Positions 41,501 to 49,790 of a DNA stretch of 64,000 bases are shown here, piece after piece (the stretch's first letter is position 1; each line of letters begins with the position of its first letter). The notes beneath the pieces are model-generated. The model was given only the letters and a program-made list of their open reading frames with translations. It had not been told where the DNA came from and ran no database searches. Where the stretch lies: assembly GCF_029227915.1 (NCBI RefSeq), contig NC_079878.1, forward strand, positions 25,135,501 to 25,199,500, given 5' to 3'. A program made the translations under genes and the position numbers. This DNA is from Hydractinia symbiolongicarpus (lineage: Eukaryota; Cnidaria; Hydrozoa; Anthoathecata; Hydractiniidae).

Positions 41501-42256
41501 ATATATGCTGAGTTTTGCTTCTGCCAAAGCAACCTGCTCTTTAAGCTCCAATCTTTTCATGCTTGCTTCAGCTTCCAGTTTTGCTTCTAAAAATGACGCC
41601 TTTGTCTTCAGTTGCGCTAACTCAGCCTTTTGATCCGCAGCACGACTACGCAAGGAAGATACTTGCGAACGACCTGAAGATCTTATCTCTTTCGAACGTG
41701 TCGAGGGCGATCTGTGCGATCTATGCGACTTTCCAACTGACTTCGGGTAAATAATAACATCAGCTTTTAGGCTGGTAGTTGCCCGATCAACAACGGGGAA
41801 CTTTGATGATTTAGAAGTTGTGAATCCAAGAGCGTCATCTCTCAACAGAGCATTTGTGTTTTCGTCAGCATGAAGCTTTGATTTTTCATACTGGTTCCAC
41901 GCCCATTCATTTCTTTTTAGCCAATCATTACAATGATGCTGAAAGAGTCGAACCCTATCCTCAAGTCTAGTCAATTCTGCATTTAAATCTTCCTTCAGTT
42001 CTTCTAAATTCGCTAATGCCATACATTCATGGCTGTAAGCTTTAAATTCAGACAGTTTTACGCCAAGGATGTCCACGTTGTTAAAGATGAAGGCATAATT
42101 TTCATCCGATAAGGCAATATCCATTTCTGCAATCAGTCGATCAATCTCAAGGAGCACCTTTCGCTTGAATGATTCCTTCAAGGAAAATATATATTCCTTT
42201 CCCTTGCTAGTCATTTTCTTGGTCCGAGCAAGTGGGAGAGTATCTGAATAAGACAT
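38534..42256 (-). CDS. BEL-B Gag-protease-RT polyprotein
   Basis: 1240 open codons. The N-terminal 200 residues are helical, followed by a Ser/Arg-rich stretch and a coiled coil (RAADQKAELAQLKTKASF.. to about residue 250). A capsid-like domain comes next (IKIDPFDGNVLDFQYFMTTF), then a CCHC-rich region (CLYCSNKHKLEDCRK, KLCFACLEP, CENKLSCKTCKKRHP). The protease has AMLDNCSQGTFI, where the usual D-S-G is replaced by D-N-C-S as in some BEL families. The reverse transcriptase has FMADIESMFYQVKV and MKDFYVDDLLKSV with the catalytic YVDD. The frame is lost near 38570, shortly after the RT palm. A Met start lies just after the tandem-repeat leader. Confidence 0.85.
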   Translation of the reverse strand: MSYSDTLPLARTKKMTSKGKEYIFSLKESFKRKVLLEIDRLIAEMDIALSDENYAFIFNNVDILGVKLSEFKAYSHECMALANLEELKEDLNAELTRLEDRVRLFQHHCNDWLKRNEWAWNQYEKSKLHADENTNALLRDDALGFTTSKSSKFPVVDRATTSLKADVIIYPKSVGKSHRSHRSPSTRSKEIRSSGRSQVSSLRSRAADQKAELAQLKTKASFLEAKLEAEASMKRLELKEQVALAEAKLSIYKEAKDEDEKSHFSRPLDTDDEQIRSYAKCQSWVNNGCIGVIGSGYEGARSHPKLVKKIPKFLPDVPQNTAQSQVVDNSVDVNKDWNINNEQESPNPFGNNTERVLCELLLQQSAPDIKIDPFDGNVLDFQYFMTTFEAVVETKIKSNKGRLTRLINYTTGEPKELIKSCIYDTSEHCYSRAKDLLKKTYGDQFRIANAYRKELREWPTLRAGDSEAFRKFYTFLIKCYGGLERQIKSELNSPEVLRKLQSKLPQALQQRWNRTVLNVRRKNHHKAELRDFVDFMEQETTLENNPLYSREAISELKNKKDNDVKNKKDPPKLKTNLTGVTRDCLYCSNKHKLEDCRKIMKIDVEERNKFVWEKKLCFACLEPITSNHQARNCENKLSCKTCKKRHPTILHGFIRPKRTNKNDKENNDKKEDEEPEISNAFARTKKSVCCKTDNNVEIISMSVVPVVLSHPKSAESITTYAMLDNCSQGTFITDEIVHRLNLTGISSTIVVKTLTTESREDSCLITGLMVEPITRDFKVTIQSCYSRRHLPIDPMEIPTPEKVAKWPHLRHIKHSFHKYDPGIPIGLLIGSNCPQALEPIKVIPSDGNGPYGLKRRLGWSLVGPVLRRKGEKQKIRCNRIAVKDSSTDKVVALHLIQQDELRDVTIEGMLKRMYDADFSEMNAFKNIKSDYVSIHDQKFLSLMEKEVKFVNGKYQLPLPLINQLPFPNNKCQALARLKWIKKKLESNSIFKEDYLTFMNNLTTQGFAEMVPEQEVEREPGHVWYIPHHGVYHPRKPGKIRVVFDCTATYKGVSLNGRLMQGPDMTNLLVGILCRFRLEPVAFMADIESMFYQVKVPPNQRDYLRYLWWPDGDTSKDLVDHRMTVHIFGGNSSPSCSNYALKRSGTDNESEFGEEAVKVIMKDFYVDDLLKSVKSIEEAINFIKSTIQICSKGGFRLTKFISNSREVINSIPTEERAKNIKSLDLKNERCRSKGPSVFIGR

Positions 42257-42264
42257 GATATGAC

Positions 42265-43450
42265 GGAAATAACGTCACCAAGACTACAGCAGCTTGAACC
42301 AAGCAGAACCAAATGAACGTTGGTTGGGAACACGAGACAAAGAATTGCCTCACAACAGCACAGGACGACGGGAATACCAAGATTGCAGCACGTCGAAATG
42401 TGGATATGACGGAGATAACGTCACCAAGACTACAGCAGCTTGAACCAAGCAAAACCAAATGAACGTTGGTTGAAGAACACGAGACAAACAAATTGCCTCA
42501 CTACAGCACAGGACGACGGGAATACCAAGATTGCAGCACGTCGAAATGTGGATATGACGGAGATAACGTCACCAAGACTACAGCAGCTTGAACCAATCAG
42601 AACCAAATGAACGTTGGTTGGAGAATACGAGACAGACAAATTGCCTTACTACAGCACAGGACGACGGGAATACCAAGATTGCAGCACGTCGAAATGTAGA
42701 TATGACGGAGATAACGTCACCAAGACTACAGCAGCTTGAACCAATCAGAACCAAATGAACGTTGGTTGGAGAACACGAGACAGACAAATTGCCTCACTAC
42801 AGCACAGGACGACGGGAATACCAAGATTGCAGCACGTCAAAATGTGGATATGACGGAGATAACGTCACCAAGACTACAGCAGCTTGAACCAATCAGAACC
42901 AAATGAACGTTGGTTGGAGAAGACGAGACAGACAAATTGCCTCACTACAGCACAGGACGACGGGAATACCAAGATTGCAGCACGTCGAAATGTGGATATG
43001 ACGGAGATAACGTCACCAAGACTACAGCAGCTTGAACCAATCAGAACCAAATGAACGTTGGTTGGAGAACACGAGACAGACAAATTGCCTCACTACAGCA
43101 CAGGACGACGGGAATACCAAGATTGCAGCACGTCGAAATGTGGATATGACGGATATAACGTCACCAAGACTACAGCAGCTTGAACCAAGCAGAACCAAAT
43201 GAACGTTGGTTGAAGAACACGAGACAAACAAATTGCCTCACTACAGCACAGGACGACGGGAATACCAAGATTGCAGCACGTCGAAATGTGGATATGACGG
43301 AGATAACGTCACCAAGACTACAGCAGCTTGAACCAAGCAGAACCAAATGAACGTTGGTTGAAGAACACGAGACAAACAAATTGCCTCACTACAGCACAGG
43401 ACGACGGGAATACCAAGATTACAGCACGTCGAAATGTGGATATGATGGAG
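42265..43450 (-). repeat. 148-bp tandem repeats, about eight copies, in the BEL-B leader
   Basis: A 148-bp unit (ATGACGGAGATAACGTCACC, CTACAGCAGCTTGAACCAA, AACGTTGGTTGxAGAA, CACAGGACGACGGGAAT) repeats with a constant period between the 5' LTR and the gag start. Copies differ by only one to four bases. Because 148 is not a multiple of three, the 69-codon frames seen in each copy overlap and end in the next; they are by-products, not genes. TGACG/CGTCA motifs recur in each unit and resemble CRE-type sites. Confidence 0.9.
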
Positions 43451-43644
43451 ATAAGGTGACGTCAGGGGTTTGGTGACCAGGTGTGAAATAAAAACGAAGG
43501 ATGTTTTAGTCGCTGACTTCTGTTTCGGATAAACTAAAAGAAAATTGTTGTATTTGCTCACCGAAATATCTTTCTGCTTTCTTTGATGATCATCTTTTTG
43601 TCGAGAGTAAATTCTTCTTATCACGTCCTGTACCACGTATAAAT

Positions 43645-43655
43645 TTTCTCGAACC
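43645..43655 (-). other. Weak candidate primer-binding site of BEL-B
   Basis: The minus strand has TGGTTCGAGAA starting 24 bases inside the 5' LTR edge. TGG with GTTCGAG could pair with a tRNA 3' end. The distance is long for a primer site, so this is uncertain. Confidence 0.25.
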
Positions 43656-43679
43656 ACTACTACAGCAAGTTTACTACTA

Positions 43680-43992
43680 TGTTACTGCGCGTTGTTGTTC
43701 GGCTCACATAAAAAGACAGAATTTTGTAAGACTCAACAGTTTCTTTCCAATAATAAAGTACAAATCCTCAAAATCCGTAGTAAACTGTTCTCGCTGTTCA
43801 CAACGCTAAGCAACTGTTTTACACATAAATACAACTCTTTTTATACACAAAAGTGACACAAAAACATAACAATTACTGCACAGCTACGATACGCACAACT
43901 AACACACACAATGACATTAGCGCACCACAAGGGACAACTCAAACACACAAACTATAATTGTCTCTAAACGAAATCCCATAGGGGCCATTTCA
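43680..43992 (-). repeat. 5' LTR of BEL-B
   Basis: 313 bp, nearly identical to 35755-36066. The target duplication GTAAT follows at 43993-43997. Confidence 0.9.
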
Positions 43993-44025
43993 GTAATAAT
44001 AACTGAAATGCGAACATAGACTCAC

Positions 44026-44450
44026 TTCCCCAAGACTCTCAACAGCTGTATGTAAATTTTCTTTGCTGTTTGCAATAGCAACGATGTCTTCCTTTATCTT
44101 TTTGGCCATGTCGGTTCTTTTTCTTTTCGTATCTTTTTCGATCTTGTACTTCGAATAAAAAAATACCTTTTTAACAATAAATGTAACTGGGCAATCCAAT
44201 TTTTTTGTAGGTTGTACAAGCTTTCCGGACCTTATGCATGCGTGATCAAAGGTCATCATTTCTTCTTTTTTTGATTTTCTTATTTTCTTGCTATTTACAT
44301 GCCAATCTTTTCCATGGTGACACTGGTAGTCCTGGGAACCTAACACCATATAGGGAGCACCGGTAAATTTCATAGGCAGTTGGTCGTCTTTACTGCAAAA
44401 TTCCCACAACATGCGTGGAGCTTTTTCGCTTGATATATCGCCCAATTTAA
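44026..44450 (-). CDS. MULE gene exon 2: DNA-binding-like region
   Basis: An acceptor (ACAATAG, 44451-44457) and a donor (GTGAGT, 44020-44025) bound an open exon of about 140 residues: KLGDISSEKAPRMLWEFC, then TGAPYMVLGSQDYQCHHGKD, a lysine-rich segment and KKLDCPVTFIVKKVFF. The cysteine/histidine spacing (YQCHHGKD..LDCP) resembles the FAR1/CaRF-type zinc-binding regions at the front of MULE transposases. Phase matches exon 1 exactly. Confidence 0.6.
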
Positions 44451-44522
44451 CTATTGTAACAAAAAAGAAAAGTAAGCTTTTTGAACTTCAGCTAACTGAT
44501 AAGTATTTACAAAATGAATTAC

Positions 44523-44636
44523 TTTTTTCTGTGAAACCTTTGGAGCATCTTGTGATGGAAAACTTTGAACGATGTTCATACTCATACTTCCCTAGTTCTG
44601 CTCTAAACTCTTCATATGACTTAAATGTTTCAAAAT
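44523..44636 (-). CDS. MULE gene exon 1 (or an early exon)
   Basis: After TTCTTTTAG (44637-44645) an exon reads FETFKSYEEFRAELGKYEYE and HRSKFSITRCSKGFTEK, ending at a GTAATT donor. One base is left over and the next exon starts with two, so the joint is in frame. This is too short for the ORF scan. A start codon is not certain; 44645-45187 may hold a further exon (a coding-like FTCDIESIREEKSIDN at about 44765-44815). Confidence 0.5.
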
Positions 44637-44644
44637 CTAAAAGA

Positions 44645-45187
44645 AATCACTTAATAATGTCTAAGTTTTTCGTTTCTTTTTCTACTTAGCTAATCAATTA
44701 TGCATAATAGTAAAAATATACCTGTAGCTTCTTCTTTCTTGTTTGGGAGCTCGTTTTTAATATTATCAATCGACTTTTCTTCCCTAATAGATTCAATATC
44801 ACAGGTAAACTAGGAGAAGAAAGAAATAATAATCAGTGAAAAATATTCTCAACAATGTTAGGAATAATCCGAAGAATAATCGATTCACTATTTCGAAAAG
44901 AAAAAAAATGTTGTAGTTACCTACCAAATTTATCTTAAACTTTTTCCTTTTCGATAAAATAAATATTTTGAACCAAATTTCAATAAATAAAAAATAATAA
45001 ACTTGTCAGGAAAACAGTACAAAACAAATTAATTTCGTACAAACAACTATAAATCGTAATTGAATGATCACCCACGTGGTGTATCTACAGCATCAACACT
45101 TTGAATATATATAAACAACTTTTCCGCGTAAAATTATTGTTTACATCCAACTCGCATTCAGTGAATCGTGGACTCGCTTTTTTAACT
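44645..45187. other. MULE 5' region
   Basis: AT-rich with few coding hints apart from a possible small exon near 44765-44815 on the minus strand. The promoter of the MULE gene should lie between here and the right inverted repeat. Confidence 0.35.
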
Positions 45188-45220
45188 TGGTTCTGAGTCG
45201 CGCTGCATCTAGCCACTACC
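45188..45220 (-). repeat. MULE right terminal inverted repeat (target duplication 45221-45229)
   Basis: Reverse complement of 32292-32324 over all 33 bases; followed by GTTTATATT. Confidence 0.9.
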
Positions 45221-45349
45221 GTTTATATTTTTATGTCTACCATTTTTACATCGCGATTCTCCTCCAGCGTGTTCCGGCATTCAAACGGTCTGGGTCTAAC
45301 TTTGAAAGTTTTTGTAGGTCCTCGGCGCTGTGAAATCAAAGAAGGTCTG

Positions 45350-45458
45350 GTTGAAAATGAGATGGTCTGAGTTAAAAATTGGGAAGGTCTGAGTTAAAAA
45401 TTGGGAAGGTCTGAGTGAAAATTGGGAATGACCCAGTGACACCTCAGGGCCATCGTAC
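45350..45458 (-). repeat. Right terminal inverted repeat of the IS3EU-like element
   Basis: On the plus strand GGTCTGAGTTAAAAATTGGGAA-type units of 22 bp start at about 45364, 45386 and 45408. GACCCAGTGACACCTCAGGG and CCATCGTAC follow, the reverse complement of the left end. Confidence 0.85.
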
Positions 45459-45488
45459 CCCCACTTGACGTAAAATTCTCATTAAAAA

Positions 45489-46004
45489 TTACTCTCCAAA
45501 TAAATATTGTTTGAACATTGTCAACAAATGTTTCTTTGGCGGTTTTGTAAATATATCCGCTTTGTTTTCACTTGAAGGTATATATTCTACAGCTATCTGA
45601 TTCTGTTGAAAACATTCTCTGATATAATGGTATCGGATATCAATATGTTTGGCCTTCATGTGCTTTACGGGGTTTTTCAATAACGCTAAGGCACCTTGGT
45701 TGTCATTTTTAATCACAGGCGGCTTGAGGTTAAAATTTGTTAAATCTTTGATAAGTCGTGTTAGGTAGGCGGTCTCCTGAGCTGTTAGTGAGACGCCCAT
45801 ATATTCAGCTTTGCATGTTGAAAGTGCCACAGACGCTTGTTTTTTCGACCTCCAACTGATAGGTGGCCCACTCGGATTGATGCTGATACAATAACCGGTA
45901 ATACTTCTTCTGTTATCCAAAGAAGAAGCCCAATCAGCATCACAAAATGCATAGAGACGAAATTCTTCATGGTTTAGTTTACGAAAAGTGAATGTATAAC
46001 TCAC
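45489..46004 (-). pseudogene. Copia RNase H domain (C-terminal end)
   Basis: 171 codons with LYAFCDADWASSLDNRRSIT (catalytic Asp), SWRSKKQASVALSTCKAEY and KADIFTKPP near the end, standard copia signatures. The frame is lost upstream, near 46010-46085. Confidence 0.85.
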
Positions 46005-46086
46005 AGTATTCTTTATATATCGAAATACATGTTTAACATAATCCAGTCTGAATTTTCAGGCTTTGACAAGTGTTGAGACAGCTTAG

Positions 46087-46881
46087 TTACAACAACATCA
46101 AATCTGGTCGGGAGCAAGTCATGGCATATACAATGCTTCCCACCATTTGACGATATAGTTTGGTGTCGTTACCGGTCTTCTCAGTATCACTGGTCTCATC
46201 TAATATATATGCGGCAGGGTTTTGTTCGCATGGGGTATTCCTCGGTTTACAATCATTGAGACTGAATCGGATAAGGACATTTTTAAGGTAACGGGACTGG
46301 GACATGGTGACGTAGTCAATCCCCCTCTCAAAATCAACTCCAAGAAACGATGAGAGTGTTTCAAGATCTTTCATATTAAATCGATTCTTCAACTGGATCT
46401 TGACAGTGTTGAGCAGTTCGTCCTTACTTGATGTAATAATAATGTCATCCACCCAAACAAGTAACACAATGGTATAACCACATTGTCTACGAACAAACAC
46501 ACATGGATCGGCATGAGATTGGACAAAACCAATATCACATAAAAAATCATGCAGCAATTGGTGCCAATTGCGTCCACTTTGTTTGAGCCCATAAAGAGAT
46601 TTATTTAACTTCCAAACATTATTGGCTGTTTCATATCCAGGAGCTGGTTGAACATAAACTTCACATTCTATTGGAGCGTGTAAATATGCTCCTTTAACGT
46701 CCATTTGATGAATGTTCCAATCTTCTTGAACAGCTACCTGAAGTAAAGTACGGATAGATTCCATTCTAGCAGTTGGTGAAAAGATTTCTGAGTAATCTAT
46801 TCCTTCTTTTTGACTGAATCCTTTTGCTACATAACGCGCTTTGTAAATTGGGTTGCTTGAATTTCCTTTGATGGTGTACAC
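46087..46881 (-). pseudogene. Copia reverse transcriptase
   Basis: 264 codons starting in YKARYVAKGFSQKEGIDY and running through IHQMDVKGAYLHAPI (motif A), LYGLKQSGRNWHQLL and VLLVWVDDIIITSS (motif C, VDD) to a stop at 46087. Frame change to the integrase part near 46880. Confidence 0.85.
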
Positions 46882-47726
46882 CCATTTCCCCCCACTGCTT
46901 GCTTATTTTTGGGTAGTGGTGTTTCGGTGAACGTATTGTTGAGCTTCAAAGAGTTGATTTCTTCTTCCATCGCGCTTATCCATTGATCTGCGTCATCTTG
47001 TTGAATTGCGTCATTGTATGTGTTTGGAACATTCAGATAACAACAATCATAATCGGTGTCTTCAAAATCACTACAGTGATAATCAGCATATCGTGGTGGA
47101 GCTTTGCGTTCCCTAGTTGGGTATCGAGCCTCCGGATTTCTCTCTGGGTTCTCATTTTGTTCTGAACTATTTTTTGTAGCCGGTTTAGTATTGGCTTCAG
47201 TTGAAATTAAGTCGTTGCTGATGGCTGTGTTCGGCTCTTCGACATGAAATTTTTCCGTAAATTTCACAAGTCTATGTCTTGATACAGTCCTGCTGTCGGA
47301 ATAGTTGTCATACCCGACAAAAATTCCGTTACGGCTTCTTGGGTCCAGTTTCTTTTGATTATGGACGCATGCATAACATATTGTACCAAAAACATGTAAT
47401 CTTGAGATGTCAGGTTTTAGTCCTGTGATAAGACCATATGGTGTTTCTCTGATGCGGTCTGCAAAACAACGATTTCGAATATGTGTAGCAGCCATAACAG
47501 CATATGTCCATAAATGTTTAGGTAAGCTAGCTTCAAGTAACAATGCTCTTCCCATTTCAAAAAGGGTGCGCCAGCTGCGCTCTGCAGTGCCATTTTGATC
47601 AGGAGAATGTGGAGCAGAGATTTCGTGTTTGATACAGTGTTTTGTCAGGATAGTTTTAAAGTCCTGTGATATGTATTCCCCACCCCCATCCGATCGCATC
47701 ACCAAATGGAAAAATTTCTTCGTCAA
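46827..47726 (-). pseudogene. Copia integrase C-terminal half and linker
   Basis: 299 codons with RSDGGGEYISQDFK (second Asp) and SAPHSPDQNGTAERSWRTL (catalytic Glu), then a variable linker (PATKNSSEQNENPERN..) leading to RT. The first integrase Asp lies in the preceding frame (HTDLAGPI). Confidence 0.85.
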
Positions 47727-49020
47727 AATTAAAGGTTTTCACTTTGCCGTAGGGCGCTATGTCTGCTAAAAAATTTTCTAATGCACGGGACGCATCAGAT
47801 TTCTGTTTTAAAAAATAAGTAAACATACATCCTGTGAAATCATCATTGAAAACAAGAGCATATCTGAAGCCATTCAGTGATGCTGGTTCTATTGGTCCGG
47901 CTAGGTCGGTGTGTACAAGTTCGAAAGGAGTCGTGGCACGGATGTCTGGCTGACGATTACGAGTGTTGGTCTGCTTTGCTAGTGTACATACCTCACAGTC
48001 AAATTTTTCTCGTTCACTGATGTGCATTCCTTGAACAACAGATTCTAATTTTATCACATCATCAATATTACAGTGTCCTAATATTCTGTGCCATGTTCTC
48101 AAATCTTCAATGCGTTTTTGGCTCACATTATTTTTGTACAGATAGTATAGTCGTTGGCGTTGTTCGATTGGAAAGATTGTTCCATTTCGGGCAATGAGAT
48201 TAGCATGATCATTGGAGAAGTTGACAACAGCACCTTTACGGGTTGCGGCTTGAACAGAAAAAATATTTTGAGGGTAAGTTGGTACATACAGTGCGTTTTC
48301 AAGGTTAACTTTAACTAGTTCTCCACTTTCTGTACGTAAGTATGTGACATACGTTCCTCTTTTCAATGCAACATTGTTTGATTTGCTCCCATCTGCCAAT
48401 TCTATATAATGTTCAGCTGGTTTGAAGTTGTTATCAATTTCAATCATATTTTCTTCAGAATTCACTATATGGGTTGTTGCTCCACAGTCCACGAGTAGTG
48501 TCTCACTACCATTAATTTTCATACTGAAGTCATCATTAATCTTGAATGCAAAAGAATGACTCTGATTATTATCACTCATCGACTTGGCCTGGTCACGGTT
48601 TTGTTTTCGGCAGTTACCGTTCGAGTGCGATGAGGATCTACAAACGGTACACCATTGTCGTCGACATTCACTCGCTTTATGTCCAGCAACTCCACAACTG
48701 TAACAAATGAGTTGTTTAGATAAATATTCATTTCGTGCTTTCATAATAGCTTCATTTTTATTAGCTTCTGGTTTTGTAGATCGGGCAGTTTCAGTTTCAT
48801 CAAAATTTCTCAGAGCTTGCTTGAATTTGTGAAATGTGTCTACAGTTTCGGATTGTGTTATAATAGCAACAAAAGCTTTGTACTGATCGGGGAGTCCCTT
48901 GAGTACCATTGCAATTAAGAAAGCATCACTGACATTCTCACCAGCTGTTTTCAATGTGGCTGCAGCTTTTTCTGCCCTCATCATATAATCAGTTACTGAT
49001 TCATTGTCACTTTTCAACAA
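47656..49020 (-). pseudogene. Copia Gag C-terminus, protease and integrase N-terminus
   Basis: 454 codons: capsid-like helices, zinc knuckle CYSCGVAGHKASEC, protease LLVDCGATTHIV (D-C-G-A-T in place of D-S-G-A-T), the pre-integrase zinc region (WHRILGHCN, CEVCTLAKQ) and ELVHTDLAGPIEPAS with the first catalytic Asp. The frame changes near 47700. Confidence 0.85.
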
Positions 49021-49082
49021 TGTTGTAAGTTGGTTGTATAGGGTAATTATTCTCGGTTTGCTACTTCCTGAATAAAATTCTC

Positions 49083-49325
49083 TTAGTATTTTGAACCCCT
49101 TCTTCCATCATCTTTTGCTTCACGAATGACCATTGACAAAGAACGTTCATCTAAAAATTGTGTAAGTTCAGCAAATGCAAGTTCATTTTTATCTTGATCA
49201 ATTTCGATACTACTAGTTCCAACTAAAGTGTCTTTAAGTTCCTTGACTCTCATGTAACCTAAAATCTTTGTTTCCCATATCTCAAATTTTCGTTCATCCC
49301 CATCAAAAATCAAGTTCTGCCACTG
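49083..49325 (-). pseudogene. Copia Gag N-terminus
   Basis: IFDGDERKFEIWETKILGYM and DKNELAFAELTQFLDERSL are typical of copia Gag N-termini. Coding similarity continues a few residues upstream (NQWQNL) without a Met. A frame change near 49095 separates it from the next part. Confidence 0.7.
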
Positions 49326-49329
49326 GTTT

Positions 49330-49785
49330 CTTGGTGGACTGGGCCTGTGAACATTTCAGTCACTTGGGGGTAATAAAATAAACAAATACGAAAATGTTTT
49401 TTCTTCTATATAAAATCAACAAACACGTGTTTCTTCTTTTACACTTTTAACTCTACTATCTTTAGTCCTAATGCCGTTCTAGTTAAACGGCACCGAGAGT
49501 CTAGCAAACAAAAACAAATATGGCGGCAATCTAACAAATAAAAGAGAAATACAAATACACGAACGATCAAAATTTGAAATTTGGTATGCCAGATTTGACA
49601 CTGTCTATGAAGTCGCTACGCACATTTTTTAATAGAACATACAATGGTAGCTTACAAATAATATACCAAAGTATCTATAAAAATAACAAAAATTGAAAAT
49701 GTGTTCGTTCTTGGGTAGTTTTTTTTTTTCAACACCCTGTCAACATATGGAAAGTTTACAAAAAACAAATACAGATAACATGTCT
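49330..49785. other. Non-coding, with a duplicate of part of the RPA-like gene
   Basis: No LTR could be recognised beyond copia. From 49556 to 49625 the DNA (CACGAACGATxxAAA, GAAATTTGGTATG, TTTTGACACTxTCTATGAA) is a diverged copy of 50200-50260 inside the RPA-like coding sequence. Confidence 0.5.
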
Positions 49786-49790
49786 GTCAA

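Larger units (their letters stand above)
35755..43992 (-). mobile_element. BEL/Pao LTR retrotransposon BEL-B inside a MULE intron, with target duplication
   Basis: LTRs at 35755-36066 and 43680-43992 (about 312 bp, starting TGTTACTGCGCG and ending GGCCATTTCA) are flanked by GTAAT at 35750-35754 and 43993-43997, a 5-bp duplication. The minus-strand interior holds a leader with 148-bp tandem repeats, a gag-pol frame of 1240 codons and the remaining pol frames. The LTRs differ by only a few bases. It belongs to another BEL lineage than BEL-A: gag and protease are fused with pol and carry a long coiled coil. It lies between MULE exons that splice in matching phase, in the same orientation, so it sits in an intron. 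Confidence 0.9.
32292..45220 (-). mobile_element. MULE-type DNA transposon (C48 protease and PHD finger), carrying a BEL insertion
   Basis: Perfect 33-bp inverted ends (32292-32324 and 45188-45220), starting GGTAGTGGCTAGATGCAGC, are flanked by identical 9-base sequences GTTTATATT (32283-32291 and 45221-45229). A 9-bp target duplication is the mark of Mutator-like elements. The single multi-exon gene on the minus strand encodes a MULE transposase core and SWIM zinc finger joined to an Ulp1-like protease and PHD finger. Without the BEL element in its intron it is about 4.7 kb. Perfect ends and target duplication indicate a fairly recent jump into the IS3EU element. Confidence 0.9.
25388..45458 (+). 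mobile_element. IS3EU-like DNA transposon with HECT gene, carrying nested insertions
   Basis: The ends are inverted copies: CGATGGCCCTGAGGTGTCAC at 25391 and its reverse complement ending at about 45456, followed inward on both sides by tandem 22-bp repeats (GACCTTCCCAATTTTTGACTC). A TA on each side is the only possible target duplication. Inside, the original element held an integrase-type transposase (plus strand) and a convergent HECT-like gene (minus strand). A Penelope-like element (29523-31919) and a MULE containing a BEL element (32292-45220) inserted later. Removing these leaves about 4.7 kb. Assignment to the IS3EU group rests on the IS3-like helix-turn-helix plus DDE core; the pairing with HECT is read directly from the sequence. 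Confidence 0.75.
45466..49325 (-). mobile_element. Ty1/copia retrotransposon, degenerate
   Basis: Gag, protease, integrase, reverse transcriptase and RNase H follow one another in copia order on the minus strand (49313 down to 45489), with frame changes near 49095, 47700, 46880 and 46050. After the stop, an AAGTGGGGG purine tract (45458-45466 on the minus strand) is where the 3' LTR should begin, but the IS3EU-like terminal repeat starts there instead. No LTR is recognisable on either side, so the IS3EU element probably inserted at, or recombined with, the LTR edge. Confidence 0.85.

Noticed and set aside
42430-43379. Series of identical 69-codon minus-strand frames as a tandem gene family
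   Set aside because: They are the 148-bp leader repeat of BEL-B read in three frames; each ends in the next copy and none has domain content.
42265-43450. Regular repeat array as a CRISPR-like array
   Set aside because: The repeats are contiguous, without spacers, in a retrotransposon leader of a eukaryote.
5494-43992. Envelope gene that would make either BEL element a retrovirus-like agent
   Set aside because: In both, the pol frame ends within 20-30 bases of the polypurine tract and LTR, leaving no room for one.
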